The translations under genes and the position numbers were made by a program. The notes below the pieces were generated by a model that saw only the letters and a list, made by a program, of their open reading frames with translations, had not been told where the DNA came from and searched no databases. From NCBI GenBank assembly GCA_037043455.1, contig JAWPHD010000296.1:310001-374000 (forward strand): DNA of 64,000 nt, in the 5' to 3' direction. The stretch is from Cyrtodaria siliqua. Lineage: Eukaryota > Mollusca > Bivalvia > Adapedonta > Hiatellidae. Positions 10,460-22,130 of the stretch are shown one piece after another. The first letter of the stretch is position 1. The number at the start of each line of letters is the position of its first letter.

Positions 10460-13400
10460 GTAAGTGTATATTTAGAATAATGTTTCTTTGTCTAAGACCA
10501 AAAAAAAATGGTTTGTTTCCGCTAACGGCTTCAGAAAAAAATAGGGTAGGTAGGTAGGCAAAACTTTGTTTGTTTTTTTTGTTTTGTTTTATTATTAATG
10601 ACCTTATTTTTGCTAATGAAAAAAACACTTTTAATATGATAAAAAGTACTGGGGAAGATATTAATACCTAGATAATACATGGTTATGGCCCTTTTTCAAT
10701 ATTTGGTAATGTACACTGGAAACCCCAGTGGTCGTGAGTTCAAATCTCACAGGAGGATTTTTTTTTATTTTTTATTTTTTTTTATCTGCATAAGAAACCT
10801 TGGTTCATGGGTTCAACATTTTAGTATTTTTTTAGTCAGCGGAAACAAACACTTTTTTCTTTTATGCCTAATTAGTCCGCTACCATTTTTAACCGTAAAC
10901 ATGTACATATAAATGGCGAGCCAATGGATAGTCAGGCAAGTTCTAGGTCCGCACCCTAGTGTCCGTAGGTCAAGTTCCCACAAACATTGGCCATATGCTC
11001 CCTTGTATTTTAGAGTTGTTTGTGGGACTACCTGTGCTGTTCTTGCAGGGGTTAATATATATCTTGTACTTTTGGCTGAAATCTATATATGTATAGTGTA
11101 TATATTAAGACTGTCAGGTCATAAGAACTATGTAGGCTATTTACTGACATTAGCCGAGTGCTCCTTAGTTTGAAGAAACTCAGTTATATATTGCTTTGCA
11201 GGTAAGGAAAGCAACGGCGGCAGTAGCCGGGAATGATCAGTCTTCAAGAAGGATACTCAGTCAAGCACAAAAGGAAAAACGACAGATTATAATGGGTGTT
11301 GCTATGGTTGGTAAGTGCGCTTACAGAATGATATTGAATAGTAACTTAAAATTACTTACAAATATGGCATAATGCTAGTTTCTTCAGAAATGCGTGTACT
11401 ATACATTTCCTTGCAATCAGCATCGTTAGATATATTTCCAGCCTTTTATATTTTGGATGAGAAAATATTTTATCAAGTCGACCTGTATAATTCTGCCGAG
11501 AAACAGGTGCCTGAGATAAATTCCTATCTTGGCAGTTTTTGGGTGTACTGGATTCGAAAAATTCACAAAAATTCACACAACGTACGTTTTGTTGCAATTT
11601 CAATTTCATGTACCACTACAAATGTATATAAACTGCTACCCTCTTGCCTGTTCAAGATTAAAGAACATGTCATACAATATTGCGGAAAGATTTATGAAAA
11701 TTCAGGAATCAAACTGTGTTGGCAGATCAAAATGTGCTCGATAAACTACGCTTCGCTTTCTCTTCTGAAAAAGAAGGAAGGGGAATGAACGCTCATGCCT
11801 CAGGTTCATGGCCGTACCCCATGTTTGTCTTCGTCACTATATATGTTTTGTATTCTCCTGATTTTTGCTTGTTTATAGTACAATGCGGACCAACATTGCG
11901 TTATGATGCTATTTTTTCTAAAGGACCATTTTACTCATGTTTCAATAAGTGTTTTAAACTTCACAAAAGTCGTACAATCCGTATTTGCTAATTTAGTTTC
12001 CAAGGTTAGCGCGTGGGAAAATAACCATGAAGTTTAAGGACTATGTACATTCAGATAAGTAAAAAATGGTGGTTATTGAAATTTAAACTGAACAAAGGTG
12101 TGTAATTTGCATTAATTTTCAGTTAAGATTATGTGACTAAGCATGATAGTATGTATATGTCATTTTTCGTATTAAAAAATAAATACATGTTAATGGAAAG
12201 TTGTTTGACCTTGTTTATCAGTCCATTTTTCTTTTTAGGAGCATGCAACATAATATTTTCTAAATTATACTTCTATTCTTTTTACCACTGCGATCTAAAC
12301 ACACGGTTAAAATCACCAAACAACTATGTCGAAAACAAATATTTTCTATTTTCATATTCAGTTATGTACACTTGTATTGACTGTTCAAACATTGGCTCAT
12401 TTCAGTTGCATTTATCGTGTCCTGGACACCGTATGCAGTTATCTCATTTTACATCGCATTTGGTAACCCCGCGCACATCGATCCGGTTGTATCACGTATT
12501 CCTTCCTTATTTGCCAAGACAGAAGTGTTATGGAATCCAGTCATTTACACGTTGACAACAAAGCAATTCCGCATGAGATTATACGAAACATTGCCATGTA
12601 TGAGGCTCCAAGGATGGCTAATGCAAACTGATCCACCAACAGGAGCCGATATCCGGGGGAATGCTACTGCTAATACAGCAGTAAACCAGGTCTCTACTAT
12701 ATACAATAATGTTGTAAGAGTTTATTTACACTCAATTCATAACAATAAAAACGCATCTGTTGATTGTGCCCATGCCATAAGAACAAGTTCAAGCAAGATA
12801 TAATGACAGAATATTTCCTGCTTCAGAACAAACATATGATCATGTACATATGAATATAAAACGAAAGCCTAGAACGCCACAACGCAAGTACTGAATGACT
12901 TGGCAGAAGTCCGAGCAGATTGAAAACAAACATCAAATATCAGACGAATTTATCAATAATAGTAATAACGAAACAAAATAAGATGGAAATGTATTACTAG
13001 CATGAATGTTATTACATTCAAGCAATTTGTTAAAAATAAATCTTACCCAAAAGAATAAAATCAATGCCCAAAATATCAAAGATAAGAAGTTGTCTTAGTA
13101 ATAAGGGTGGATACGTTTCGCAAGTCGACCGTGTACTTATTATATCAGTTACATTCAGTCAACACGTGCGGTCGTTTTCGTTATTGCCTTCTTAACGCAT
13201 GTATCCCTTTCAATATTATTTCAAATTACTATTATTTCTGTTTGTACAAAAGTGTTTTACAACAAATTTAAAATTGATTTTCACTGACTCCTTTTTGCAG
13301 GCTCCGCCAGTCGCAAGTTTCTCACGGACAATTGCGCCAGTTAATCGCACCAAGATAACGCCCATCAGCGACGTAAATCGAGTTGGCTCGAATTTCAAGC

Positions 13401-13471
13401 AAGCTAGGCTAAAGGCAAAGTTGGAGGAAGGTATGGGAAAGAAGGTGTGCTTCGAAATCTCCTCAAAATAA
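9869..13471 (+). CDS. opsin GPCR, group-4/tetraopsin-like (neuropsin, peropsin or retinochrome side), with an in-frame stop
   Basis: This is a light-sensing seven-helix receptor that binds retinal in a membrane. Four exons are 9869-10459, 11202-11310, 12406-12713 and 13301-13471. Donors are GTAAGT, GTAAGT and GTAAGA, acceptors end in CAG, and intron phases 0, 1, 0 all agree. The reading frame totals 393 codons, usual for opsins. Key residues (codon numbers) are C83 and C157 for the disulfide, E151 in GWSSYGLEAH at the site of the bovine E181 counterion, W240-T-P242 in helix 6, K271 in FAKTEVLWNPVIY (the retinal-binding lysine), and NPVIY 277-281. The DRY motif is TRY (107-109). GW.SYGLE favours the RGR/retinochrome/peropsin/neuropsin group, which is an inference. 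Codon 196 (10454-10456) is TAA, two codons before the exon-1 donor, so this allele is either a pseudogene, read through, spliced from another donor, or misassembled. AATAAA lies 44 bases after the final stop. Confidence 0.85.
10497..10862. mobile_element. MITE-like element in opsin intron 1
   Basis: GTTTGTTTCCGCTAAC near 10512 is inverted as AGTCAGCGGAAACAAAC near 10837-10853, both next to A/T runs. This gives roughly 340 bp with imperfect terminal inverted repeats. Inside, GTGAG-TTCAAAT-CTCAC (about 10733-10749), followed by T runs, looks like a tRNA T-arm with a Pol III stop. Confidence 0.5.
10913..11010 (+). repeat. tRNA-like SINE remnant
   Basis: GGCGAGCCAATGGATAGTCA resembles a D-arm/A box. 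CTAGG and CCTAG enclose a 7-base loop like an anticodon arm, and AGGTCAAGTTCCCAC resembles a degenerate T-arm/B box. It is not a functional tRNA: there is no matching acceptor stem. Confidence 0.35.
11202..11310 (+). CDS. opsin exon 2 (third intracellular loop)
   Basis: Acceptor TTTGCAG, then VRKATAAVAG and LSQAQKEKRQIIMGVAMV, the basic loop and start of helix 6. It ends in phase 1 at GTAAGT. At 109 bp it is too short to appear as an isolated long open frame. Confidence 0.8.
12406..12713 (+). CDS. opsin exon 3 (helices 6-7, retinal lysine)
   Basis: Acceptor CATTTCAG. It encodes FIVSWTPYAVISFY, the K271-containing FAKTEVLWNPVIY and TKQFRMRLY of helix 8. It ends in phase 0 at GTAAGA. Confidence 0.85.
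13301..13471 (+). CDS. opsin exon 4 (C-terminal tail)
   Basis: Acceptor CTTTTTGCAG, then a 56-residue cytoplasmic tail with several Ser/Thr/Lys residues, ending FEISSK and TAA. The frame matches phase 0 of exon 3. That this is the real last exon is inferred from frame, acceptor and the following AATAAA. Confidence 0.65.
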   Translation, partial: APPVASFSRTIAPVNRTKITPISDVNRVGSNFKQARLKAKLEEGMGKKVCFEISSK

Positions 13472-13514
13472 ATCGCTCAAACATTATAGTGCTATTTTAA
13501 TACGAACATTAGAC

Positions 13515-13520
13515 AATAAA
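13515..13520 (+). terminator. AATAAA polyadenylation signal for the opsin
   Basis: The hexamer lies 44 bases after the opsin stop codon, a usual distance for a short 3' UTR. Confidence 0.5.
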
Positions 13521-13635
13521 GTGAGTAAAGCTCAAGGCCAATTTAAATGGATTAGAATATTGTCTAAAATGTGAACTGAACAAAGGCCATATATATTAAC
13601 TAAAGTAACTATCCTGCCAACAACAGTCATCTTTT

Positions 13636-13853
13636 ACAACATATGTATACCGTGTTTCTAAACATACTGACGACGAGGTATATATATAATTTACCTATTT
13701 TGAGAATAAAACCTCTACAGTCACAATATAAACAGCTTTAAAAATCGAGCGTCGAATTCAAATTCATAATTCAGTTTACACATATTCAATCGCGAGAATT
13801 TAAAGAACCTGTGAATATATGACCTGAACACCTGGCTAGAGTGGTAATAAACA
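13636..13853 (+). repeat. dispersed repeat, about 215 bp, copy 1
   Basis: It shares TTTCTAAACATACTGACGAC, GAGGTATATATATA, TATTTTGAGAAT and ATATGACCTGAACACCTGG (with small changes) in the same order and orientation with 60388-60600. I recognise no family. Confidence 0.65.
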
Positions 13854-14005
13854 GTCTTGAAGTGTTATCGTCGTTAAGAATCAATATTCCTGGTAAACGC
13901 ATCAAAGTAATTTAATAATTGATGATTTTGTCTACTATCGCCTCTCAATCACTTCCCATCTGTCTCTCCCTCTCTATCTCCGTATGTCTGTCTGTACCTC
14001 TCTCA

Positions 14006-14007
<2 letters not shown>

Positions 14008-14042
<35 letters not shown>
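14008..14042 (+). repeat. (TC)n microsatellite
   Basis: An uninterrupted TC run of about 35 bases, preceded by imperfect CTGTCTCTC repeats from about 13960. Confidence 0.9.
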
Positions 14043-14046
<4 letters not shown>

Positions 14047-14439
14047 GAAAAAAAATCTAAATTGTGGCTGGCACTTACATGTGCCAGTCTATAAATTGAT
14101 TTCATTGTCTAACCGGAAATAACCGGTATTTTCGCAAAAAGGCGCTGAAACACAAACGCGTAATACCGGTGTTTGTAATAACAAGAAATCCGCGGATTCA
14201 CATGTCTCACCTAACGGAGGTGGGACTGAAAAATAATTATAGTAAAAAAAACAAATCATCAGCTCCAAAAAGTAGGTCAAGGTCATAGTTGAAATCCATG
14301 CGTCCAAAAAGATGCATTACCCAAGACACAACTATGTCGAAATAGAATGTTTTGTCTTCCAAAGATTAAGCTATAAACTAGGTTTAAAGCATCTAGTGCA
14401 TAATTATAGTTAATGAGAAAGATGTCAATGTAACGATCA

Positions 14440-15075
14440 AAGTTATCTGCCCTTTGCTTGGATGGTGAAGGTCACATCCACATTTGCTATTTGACACGTT
14501 GGGATGTACTACCCAAGAAATAACTACATATAAGCGGAGTTTGAAAGGTCTAATGCATAACGTTTGTGAGAAAGTGACCTAAATGCAAATGTTGAAGATA
14601 ACAATTATTAAGTTATCTGCCCATTGCTTGGAGGGTCAAGGTCACATCCACATTTGCTTTGTCACGTTGCAATTTACCACCCAAGATACAACTTTAAACA
14701 AAATTTGAAAGGTCTTAGTGTATACAGTTTGTACAAAAGTGACCTAAATGCAAAAGTTGAAGGTAAAAATGATATGGTTATCTACCCTTTGCTTGGATGG
14801 TCAAGGTCACATCCACATTTGTTTTGTCGCGTTGCGATGTACCACCCAAGATACAACTATAAACAAAGTTTGAAAGGTGTAGTGCATACAGTTTGCGAGA
14901 AGTAATCTAAACGCAAATGTTGAAGGTAAAACATATTTAGTTATCTGCCCATAGCTTGGAGGGTCGAGGTCACATCCACGTTTCGATGTACCATACAAAA
15001 TACAACTACAAGCAAAGTTTGAAAGGTCTAGCGCATACAGTTTGTGAGAAAATGACCTGAACGCAAAACTTGAAC
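14440..15075 (+). repeat. tandem array, unit about 165 bp
   Basis: The block AGTTATCTGCC...GCTTGGA.GGTCAAGGTCACATCCAC recurs near 14444, 14612, 14778 and 14940. CCAAGATACAACTA, GTTTGAAAGGTCTA and GTGACCTAAATGCAAA follow each time. A single diverged block recurs at 18056-18115. This is probably the core of a minisatellite-bearing element whose ends are lost. Confidence 0.8.
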
Positions 15076-15584
15076 GCCGGAAAAGCAACACCTATGTCTC
15101 TTTTTTTCTGCGAAAAGGCTAGACAAAAACTATCCATGAGAAAGGAGGACAATGTTTATACATTTTGGGAAAACTATTCCATAGTTGAGTACTGGTGTTC
15201 AGTCAACATTTGTCTGTTAATGGGCTTATGTAACAGTACAAACTACTACAAAGAAACTGCTTTTATTTAGTCTATGAAACTGATATTTTAAAATTGTAAA
15301 TGAATGTATTAAAATATAATGTGTCTATAATATTCGAGTGAAATGTTTATATTTCAAATACATAATATATACGTTTACGGTTAATTAACTGACGTCAGTA
15401 ACGTGCATGCAGTCATTTACATCCGTGTAAATTTCATTCCCGTTAAAATGGATGCAAGGAAAATGACGTTGGAATCTCTGGTCACTTTTATGGAGTTCAC
15501 GGCAAAACATGTGACAACAAAACGCTCGATTCATGTATGTTTTCGCTTATATTCTTTCTCAATAGTTAACCAACTTTGTTCAAC

Positions 15585-15650
15585 TGAGTGCGATGGCGGG
15601 AGGTGTACAGTACTGGTTCTACCCAGGAAAAGTTGGTGGTCTGCCTCCAC
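15585..15650 (+). repeat. dispersed repeat matching 58605-58680 in inverse orientation
   Basis: TACAGTACTGGTTCTACCCA, then GGTGGTCT and CTACC-type sequence, is found as the reverse complement in the FHIP1 intron. Family unknown. A frame starting ATGGATGCAAGG at 15448 ends just before this and is not supported further. Confidence 0.55.
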
Positions 15651-15693
15651 CTCAAAAAATTCGACCGTCATATATAACTTTACATGTTTTTAA

Positions 15694-17099
15694 AATGATG
15701 TAAAACACCAAACAGACAAACAAATCAACTAAGTGCACATCCCTTTACAGAATCAGCCGAGTATAAATCGCAGTTAGGTGAATGAACTGTTTGAATATTC
15801 ACCATCTTCGACAAGTATTTGCCTAGCTGGTAAACAATTTAATTATCTTCTGAATGATTTTGCAACTCGTTAAATACTTGCACTGGAAAAGATATAGCTA
15901 TACACTCGCGAAAGATGCTTTCAAATAATTACTAGTAGTTAGTAAAATGTAAAATTATAAAACTCTGTGATGCAGTCATTGCATGCTTTTAAGATATCAA
16001 TTCAATTCAATTCAATTCAATATTTTATTTGGCATAACATTTACATGTTTATTGCCTAAACAAGGCGGAATACAATACACAATATTTCAGAGAAGAGTAC
16101 AAACAAACATACATACTTCATTAAGAGAATGAATATATATTTCAGTGGAACAATTATAATTATTACGTTCTATCAAAGGCATTTTATCACATGCTTTTAA
16201 GATAGGATGTGGCTTATGTATTGTGTATTTTTGTCGTCGTTTTATTCGAATGTATGACCAACTGGACTTGTTATGTCTTACCATGAATTAGGCTGATAAG
16301 ATTTCAAACCATGTTAACTGATAACGTAAAGGGTAATAAGAAAATGTGACTTATTTATACCGAATTATTATCGTTTAAGGTCTTTCTTTAGATATAGTTG
16401 AAAAAAACATGCAATTTATCATAAGCTGGTTACAAATTTTATAATTATGTTGAGTTAAAATTGAAAACTACTTGTATTGTTACTAGATCGTATGTTTATA
16501 TTAAATATGCATTTACATGGAATTGTACTAGATGTCCGGATGTCATCCAAATTTTTATATGTGAAATTATGCTTTTTAACTTATATGAAATAACACGCGT
16601 CACATATATATAGACCCTTTACTTCTTCTTCTACTATTAAAATGTATTTGCTGGTGTGTGCAGCAGTTCAATATTGGATCAATGTGATGTTTAAAAATAT
16701 GTTTTTAAAACGACAGAACTCTTCATTTCTTTGTTTTGTATTTGCTACAACCTTCCGCTAAGATCGATCAATCATTCATTCAGTCCGTGGGCTTTTGGGT
16801 GGAAACTTATTCGAACAATCGTCTTATGAATATCTGTTTCGATATATTATGTTTCCTTATACGAACGTTGACCGGTGACGTCACCATTCACATATGTAAA
16901 TTGCCAACCAGATAACCATTGGTCAGTATGACAATATAAACCTGACACTGACCAGTACATGGTTGGTTGGACATTTAAGGAACAATACACTGTTTTGCCA
17001 ACAGTCAACGTTCGTATATACGTTACAAAGCTTTCGAAGAAAATTTTATTTAAGTTTTTCTACTTCCGTAATTGTTGAATGCTTTCTACCATTACTGAC
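15694..17099. other. spacer with a (TTCAA)n run and probable LINE tail
   Basis: Near 15995-16022, CAATTCAATTCAATTCAATA leads into TTTTATTTGGCATAACATTT. Read on the minus strand this is like a retroelement 3' end with (TTGAA)n. A 65-aa minus-strand frame up to 16284 could be its coding remnant but is unrecognised. TGACGTCA occurs near 15389 and 16875. Confidence 0.4.
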
Positions 17100-17305
17100 C
17101 GTGTTTGTATAGGCAATCTTGTAACTGTATAGGCAATCTTGTAACTGTATAGGCAATCTTGTAACTGTATAGGCAATCTTGTAATTGTCGTGTTTGTATA
17201 GGCAATCTTGTAACTGTCGTGTTTGTATAGGCAATCTTGTAACTGTCGTGTTTGTATAGGCAATCTTGTAACTGTCGTGTTTGTATAGGCAATCTTGTAA
17301 CTGTA
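17100..17305 (+). repeat. composite tandem array, 20-bp and 29-bp periods
   Basis: The unit TGTATAGGCAATCTTGTAAC is repeated eight times. The first four copies are contiguous (20-bp period). The later ones are separated by TGTCGTGTT (29-bp period). Open frames on the minus strand simply follow the repeat. Confidence 0.9.
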
Positions 17306-18519
17306 TTGAAATGCATTTGTACTTAACATGTACTTGTTATTCATGTTAGCACATTGGAAGAAAACCACAATGGAATAAAACGAGTTTACAACTTTTCTGC
17401 ACGTTTTTTTGTTATCTTAAGTTTTTGGCTTGAATGTCATATAACTGGAAATCGGTAAGGGCACTCTTTACAACTGATTGATTTTTCGTTAACATTTGAC
17501 TTAAGACATGATATCGACAAACGTCTTTGATGTATTAACTATGAATAGCAAAGCGTCTGCTTACCCATTGAGTCAGTTAGTCATTGTTCTGGAGACTTTT
17601 GGGTGTAGTGAGTTCTAGTTTTTTGTTTGTAGAGAACGTTTTGGACGCAGCGTCTTTACTATCCCGGCCACGGATGCGCTATTAAGTTCTTGAGAAAAGC
17701 ATTTAAAATTTAGATGGAAAAAATATTAGTTTTTTTTAACAGATTCGATCGATTATTAGGAATTGTTCCACGAGATGGAAGGCGTATCATTTTTGTCACG
17801 TAAGAGTTAATGCGAACGATTTAACATAGCCTTCACTTGAGTGAACTATTTGCTTTACGAGGGCCGGACTATATATTAATTTCGGATTTAATTTCCGGTT
17901 ATGTACTCTGTTCAAATGTTGAACGCTATACAGTGCTGGATACCAATTACCAGGTTATCTAGAAGCTAATTTTCCCTACGTCCAGTTTGATCGACGTGTG
18001 TGAGGAGATCAACGTGTAGTTTGTTGAACAAGTATTCATCCGATAAAAACATTATTAAGTTATCTGCCCCTTGATTGAAGGGTCAAGGTCTCATGCACAT
18101 TTGCAAATGCAAAAGTTGTGTCTTATTTTCAAGATAAGTCAGAGTCCAATGTGCTAAAAGTTAAAATTCAGCATGTTTCAACAACAGAACTTTCCATAGG
18201 GGCAGCCATATGTGTTTACATGCAAAACCGCAGTAAAGATTTACCTGTTTTAGAGTGGGGGTTAAGCTCACAATTTCTTGTTTAGAAAATACATTTGGTA
18301 AAATTAAATACTCCTCTCATTTTAATAAATGTTATTTATTAATTAACAACTCTGAAAATGTATTTGAAACATTTATCAGGCATGTTTTAATTTTTGGGAC
18401 CTTTCACTTCTGTCTCAGGTCAGTCCTGGAAAGGGGCGTGGCCAAGTCCATGCTATATTTAGGATACCACAGCCTACAAGGTCAAGGTCACAGGCATATT
18501 TGTATAGTAAATGTAGGGT
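17306..18519. other. spacer without supported gene
   Basis: It contains one solitary copy (18056-18115) of the 14.4-15.1 kb tandem unit. Nothing else is recognised. Confidence 0.4.
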
Positions 18520-18725
18520 CACAGATAAATGTAGTAAATGACATGCCTGTATAGTGGATAATATAGTAAATAAATGCAGAACCACCAGACTAGTCGATAA
18601 TATAGTGAATAAATGCAGCACCACCTTGGACTAGTGGATAATAAAGAGAATAAATGCAGCACCACTTTTGGAATGAGTACTATAGAATACAGGCATTCAT
18701 TGACTATATTATTCACTAGACCTTT
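18520..18725 (-). repeat. degenerate array, left arm of a large inverted arrangement
   Basis: GGATAATATAGTAAATAAATGCAGAACCACC-like units (shown here only in part) run in this orientation. The same units appear in the opposite orientation at 19550-20150, with the poly-C block between them. Confidence 0.7.
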
Positions 18726-18779
18726 AAAACATTGCTTATAGTTGTACAACATTTACCTTTAATTTCTATGTCTCGTCCC

Positions 18780-19330
18780 GAGACCCCCGTGTGGTTGCCG
18801 GGGTAGAATACAACCACTGCAAACACACCGTCACATGCATAGGGGTAGGACCCCCCCCCCCCCACACACTCCAACTTGCCGGGGTAGAATACAACCACTG
18901 CAAACACACCGTCACATGCAGAGGGGTAGGACCCCCCCCCCCCCCCCCCCCCACCCCAAGAACATTCATATCATGCTCATTCAAGGTCTTTATCATGACA
19001 CGGCGTATGCAAGCATGGAAACGTGGCTCCATCCCCCCCGGCGTATGCAAGCATGGAAACGTGGCTCCATCCCCCCCCCCCTCTTTATCATGACACGGCG
19101 TATGCAAGCATGGAAACGTGGCTCCACCCCCCCCCCCCCCCCCGGCGTATGCAAGCATGGAAACTTGGCTCCATCCCCCCCCCCCCCCGCCGCCACCCCC
19201 CCCCCCCCCCCTTACCCCCAACAACATTCATATTGAATTTTTATCATGCTCATTCAAGGTCTTTATCATGACATCGCGTATGCAAGCATGGAAACGTGGC
19301 TCCATCGCCGTTAAATGGAGTGTGTACTAT
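18780..19330 (+). repeat. poly-C minisatellite block with two interleaved unit types
   Basis: Unit A (GGGGTAGAATACAACCACTG then CACACCGTCACATGCA) occurs near 18798 and 18880, each followed by a run of 13 or more C. Unit B (GCGTATGCAAGCATGGAAAC then GTGGCTCCAT) occurs at least five times from 18995 to 19308, separated by C runs of varying length and by TCATTCAAGGTCTTTATCAT. The C/G runs could form i-motif or G-quadruplex structures. The proline- and glycine-rich frames here are artefacts. Confidence 0.9.
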
Positions 19331-19438
19331 AGAATTTCCAGCAACTCTGCAGTTCTGTAGGTAACAAGGTTCTACGCCCATTCTACATATTTTTTCTTGA
19401 TGTAAATGGAGGATGAGTCTGGCATATTCATTTATGTT

Positions 19439-19495
19439 AGGCGCCATATAACCTTTCATGTGTTGATGCGCCTTATAACCCAATTCAATTCAATT
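19439..19495 (+). repeat. dispersed retroelement 3' tail, copy 2
   Basis: CCATATAACCTTTCATGTGT, then GCGCCTTATAACCC and (AATTC)n, matches 8641-8697. Confidence 0.65.
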
Positions 19496-19549
19496 TGTCC
19501 CGAGACGTGTATTCGCTGATTATCTACTAGTCGGGTCAGGTGCTGCATT

Positions 19550-20150
19550 TATTCATTAATCCAATAGTCAGGCATTCCATTTACTACATTATCCACTGAG
19601 TCAGACATTCATTTACTATAGTATCCACCAGTCAGGCATTCATTGACTATAGTATCCACTAGTATTGACCACTAGTCCGTGTGGCACTGCATTTATTTAC
19701 TATACTATCCACTAGTCCATAGTGGTGCTGCATTTATTCTCTATAGTATCCACTAGTCCAAAGTGGTGCTGCATTTATTCACTATATTATCCACTAGACG
19801 GGTGGTTCTGCATTTATTTACTATATTATCCACTAGTCAGACATTCCATTTACTACATTTACTATACAAATCAGGCATTCCATTCACTACATTATCCACT
19901 GAGTCAGACATTCATTTACTATAGTATCCACCAGTCAGGCATTCATTGACTATATTATCCACTAGTATTGTCCACTTGTCCGGGTGGCGCTGCATTTATT
20001 TACTAAACTATCCACTAATCCAAAGTAGTGCTGCATTTATTCACTATATTATCCACTAGTCGGGAGGTTGTGCATTTATTTAATATATTATCCACTAGTC
20101 AGGCATTCCATTTACTACATTTACTATACAAATCAGGCATTCCATTCACT
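19550..20150 (+). repeat. degenerate array, right arm of the inverted arrangement
   Basis: Units of roughly 30-60 bp contain CTGCATTTATT, ACTATATTATCCACTAGT and CAGGCATTCATT. Two larger blocks (about 19620-19800 and 19920-20090) are higher-order copies of each other. Confidence 0.8.
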
Positions 20151-20154
20151 ACAT

Positions 20155-20300
20155 TACGTCCCCATCCGACGGACGAGGCTAAAGGAAAGTGTCTTGCCCA
20201 ACAACACACCGACGAAACTCAGTGGCACCACGGAGGATTGAACCCGGGGCCTCCGGTTACAAATCTGCCGCGCTACCGACTGCGCCTCGCCAGCCCTCCG
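20155..20300 (-). mobile_element. tRNA-derived SINE, 3'-truncated copy
   Basis: On the minus strand it reads GGCGCAGTCGGTAGCGCGGC (A box), GGGTTCAATCC (B box) and GTTGGGCAAGACACTTTCC (central conserved block). This fits tRNA-headed SINEs such as the V-SINE/RUDI type reported in bivalves. The family name is an inference. It joins the tandem array abruptly at 20155. Confidence 0.75.
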
Positions 20301-20589
20301 GTATTGGAAGAACAAATCTGCCGGCAGCATGTCATGATTAATGTTTTTCATAACTTCTGCTCTGTCCCTGCATATTGGCTGCATTTTCCAATACTAATAG
20401 CCGAAACGGACGCGCAGTGCACCATGGAGGCGGCCATGTTTTAGCGCATGTTTCGTACTCAATCTTTTCGTACATTACGGTTTCGTACCCAGCTTTTTCG
20501 TATTTTTATTATTATTTTTTTGATAAAAAACTGTAGGATCGGCGCCAAAAAATAGGGACGGTCGGGTAACCAGAAACATAGGTAAAAAA

Positions 20590-22130
20590 ATTGTCTGGCC
20601 TTAGCATTAAATAGTGTGTCTGTTTATTGTAAAACCTGGGGTTTAAAAGTGAACTAGGCGAAAACTAAAATTGTTATATTTTGTAAAAGCAGGAGAGGCT
20701 TGAGAGATCCTCCAAATTTTTATTTTGACGATAGTGTGTTGGAAGTTGTTGATAGCTTCTTTTATCTTGGTGTACAATTTGCATTTAATGGCTATTTTGG
20801 TCAAACTAAGAAAAGATTAGTGGACCATGCCAGAAAAGCTATGTATTTATTAATTAATAAAGCCAGAAAATTGTTGTTACCACTTGATTTGCAACTACAT
20901 TTGTTTGATGCTATGGTTGTGTCCATACTTACGTATGGATCAGAGGTCTTGGGTATAGAAGATATAAACATTATAGACCAATTTCAGTCTAAATACTGTA
21001 AATTTATTCTAAACTTGAAATAAACTACACCGAATTGTATGTTGTATGGTGAGCTTGGAATATTTCCGATTTCATTACACATAAGAAGTAGAATACTTCA
21101 TTACCGATGTAAACTAATAAATGCTAAAGAAACCAAAATATGCAATTTGCTATATAGAATGGCATATTGTCTTCATAAAAACAACATAATTAAATTTCCA
21201 TGGATACAATTTGTTGAAATGTCACGCAACGAACTTGGGATGTCTAATTACTGGTTAGATCAGAAAGTTTATAGCCCAGATTATTTTAGAAAATTAGTTA
21301 AGAGTCGCATAAGAGATCAATTTGTTCAATCTTGGAATAGTGATATACAAAGTCTAGGTAAATGTTTAAACTATAGAATGTATAAGAAAGAGTTTGTTTT
21401 TGAGCAGTATTTTAATATTTTGCCATTTGGTTTGTCTAATACTTTATGTAAATTCCGTTGCATGAATCATAAAATGCCTATAGAAAAAGGAAGACATTTA
21501 AACATAGAAAGAAATCTACGCACATGTACACTTTGTCATGCTCATTTGTTGGGTGATGAATTTCACTATTTATTTATTTGTAAACACTTTGCAAGTGACC
21601 GGAAAACATTTATCGGTCAATATTTTTATAAAATCCAAATTCTGTTAAATATGAGCTATTAATGAATAGTAAAGATAAGAATACATTATTGAAATTAGCC
21701 AGATTTTGTGAACTCATTCTTAAAGCTTGTAAATAACTGGATATAGTTTTGCTCAAAGACTGATAGAAAAAAAAAATTCTTTCATCTCAAAACATATAGA
21801 TACTCAAATTGCACATATATATAGTTTATGTAATATAAATGTATACACTCATTCTCCATATGCTATGCTTATAAGTGAAAAAAACAACTAGATAGCAAAA
21901 ATACATTACTAAACATGTAAATTAGGATTCACTCATTATTCATTCTAGTCATTTCATTCATGATTGATGGTTGGTTGTGTGATGGTTATGTGATTATGAG
22001 TATTGTTATGTAAATAGTTCTCTTATGTAAATAGTTCTGTTATTGTTCTGTTTTCTGCACAACGTAAATTTGTTATATCAGATGCTCTTAATGAGCCTTG
22101 AATAAATAAATAAACTAAACTAAACTAAAC
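20590..22130 (+). mobile_element. 5'-truncated non-LTR retrotransposon (CR1/jockey-like LINE), RT C-terminus to 3' tail
   Basis: One frame runs from about 20599 to 21662. It encodes YCKTWGLKVN, AKTKIVIFCK, FFYLGVQFAFNG, TYGSEVLG and MLYGELGIFPIS, the thumb/C-terminal part of a LINE reverse transcriptase. A zinc-type CTLCHAHLLGDEFHYLFIC segment follows near 21530. In-frame stops are TAG (20655-20657) and TAA (21021-21023). There is no frameshift. The catalytic YADD region and ORF1 are absent, so it is 5'-truncated. The 3' UTR ends in AATAAATAAATAAACTAAAC with more AAACT units at 22101-22130, the simple-repeat tail expected of such LINEs. Confidence 0.9.

Noticed and set aside
10733..10760. tRNA gene in opsin intron 1
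   Set aside because: Only a T-arm-like stem is present. No D-arm, anticodon arm or acceptor stem can be formed upstream.
15448..15693. Frame beginning MDARKMTLESLVTFM as a possible first exon (GTATGT follows codon 30)
   Set aside because: The start and donor look plausible, but no partner exon or homology is visible and the end overlaps a dispersed repeat.
17100..17305. CRISPR-like repeat with short spacers
   Set aside because: The 9-bp spacers are identical to each other and the first four repeats have none.
18766..19236. Proline-rich plus-strand and glycine-rich minus-strand frames
   Set aside because: They are translations of C/G homopolymer runs in a minisatellite.
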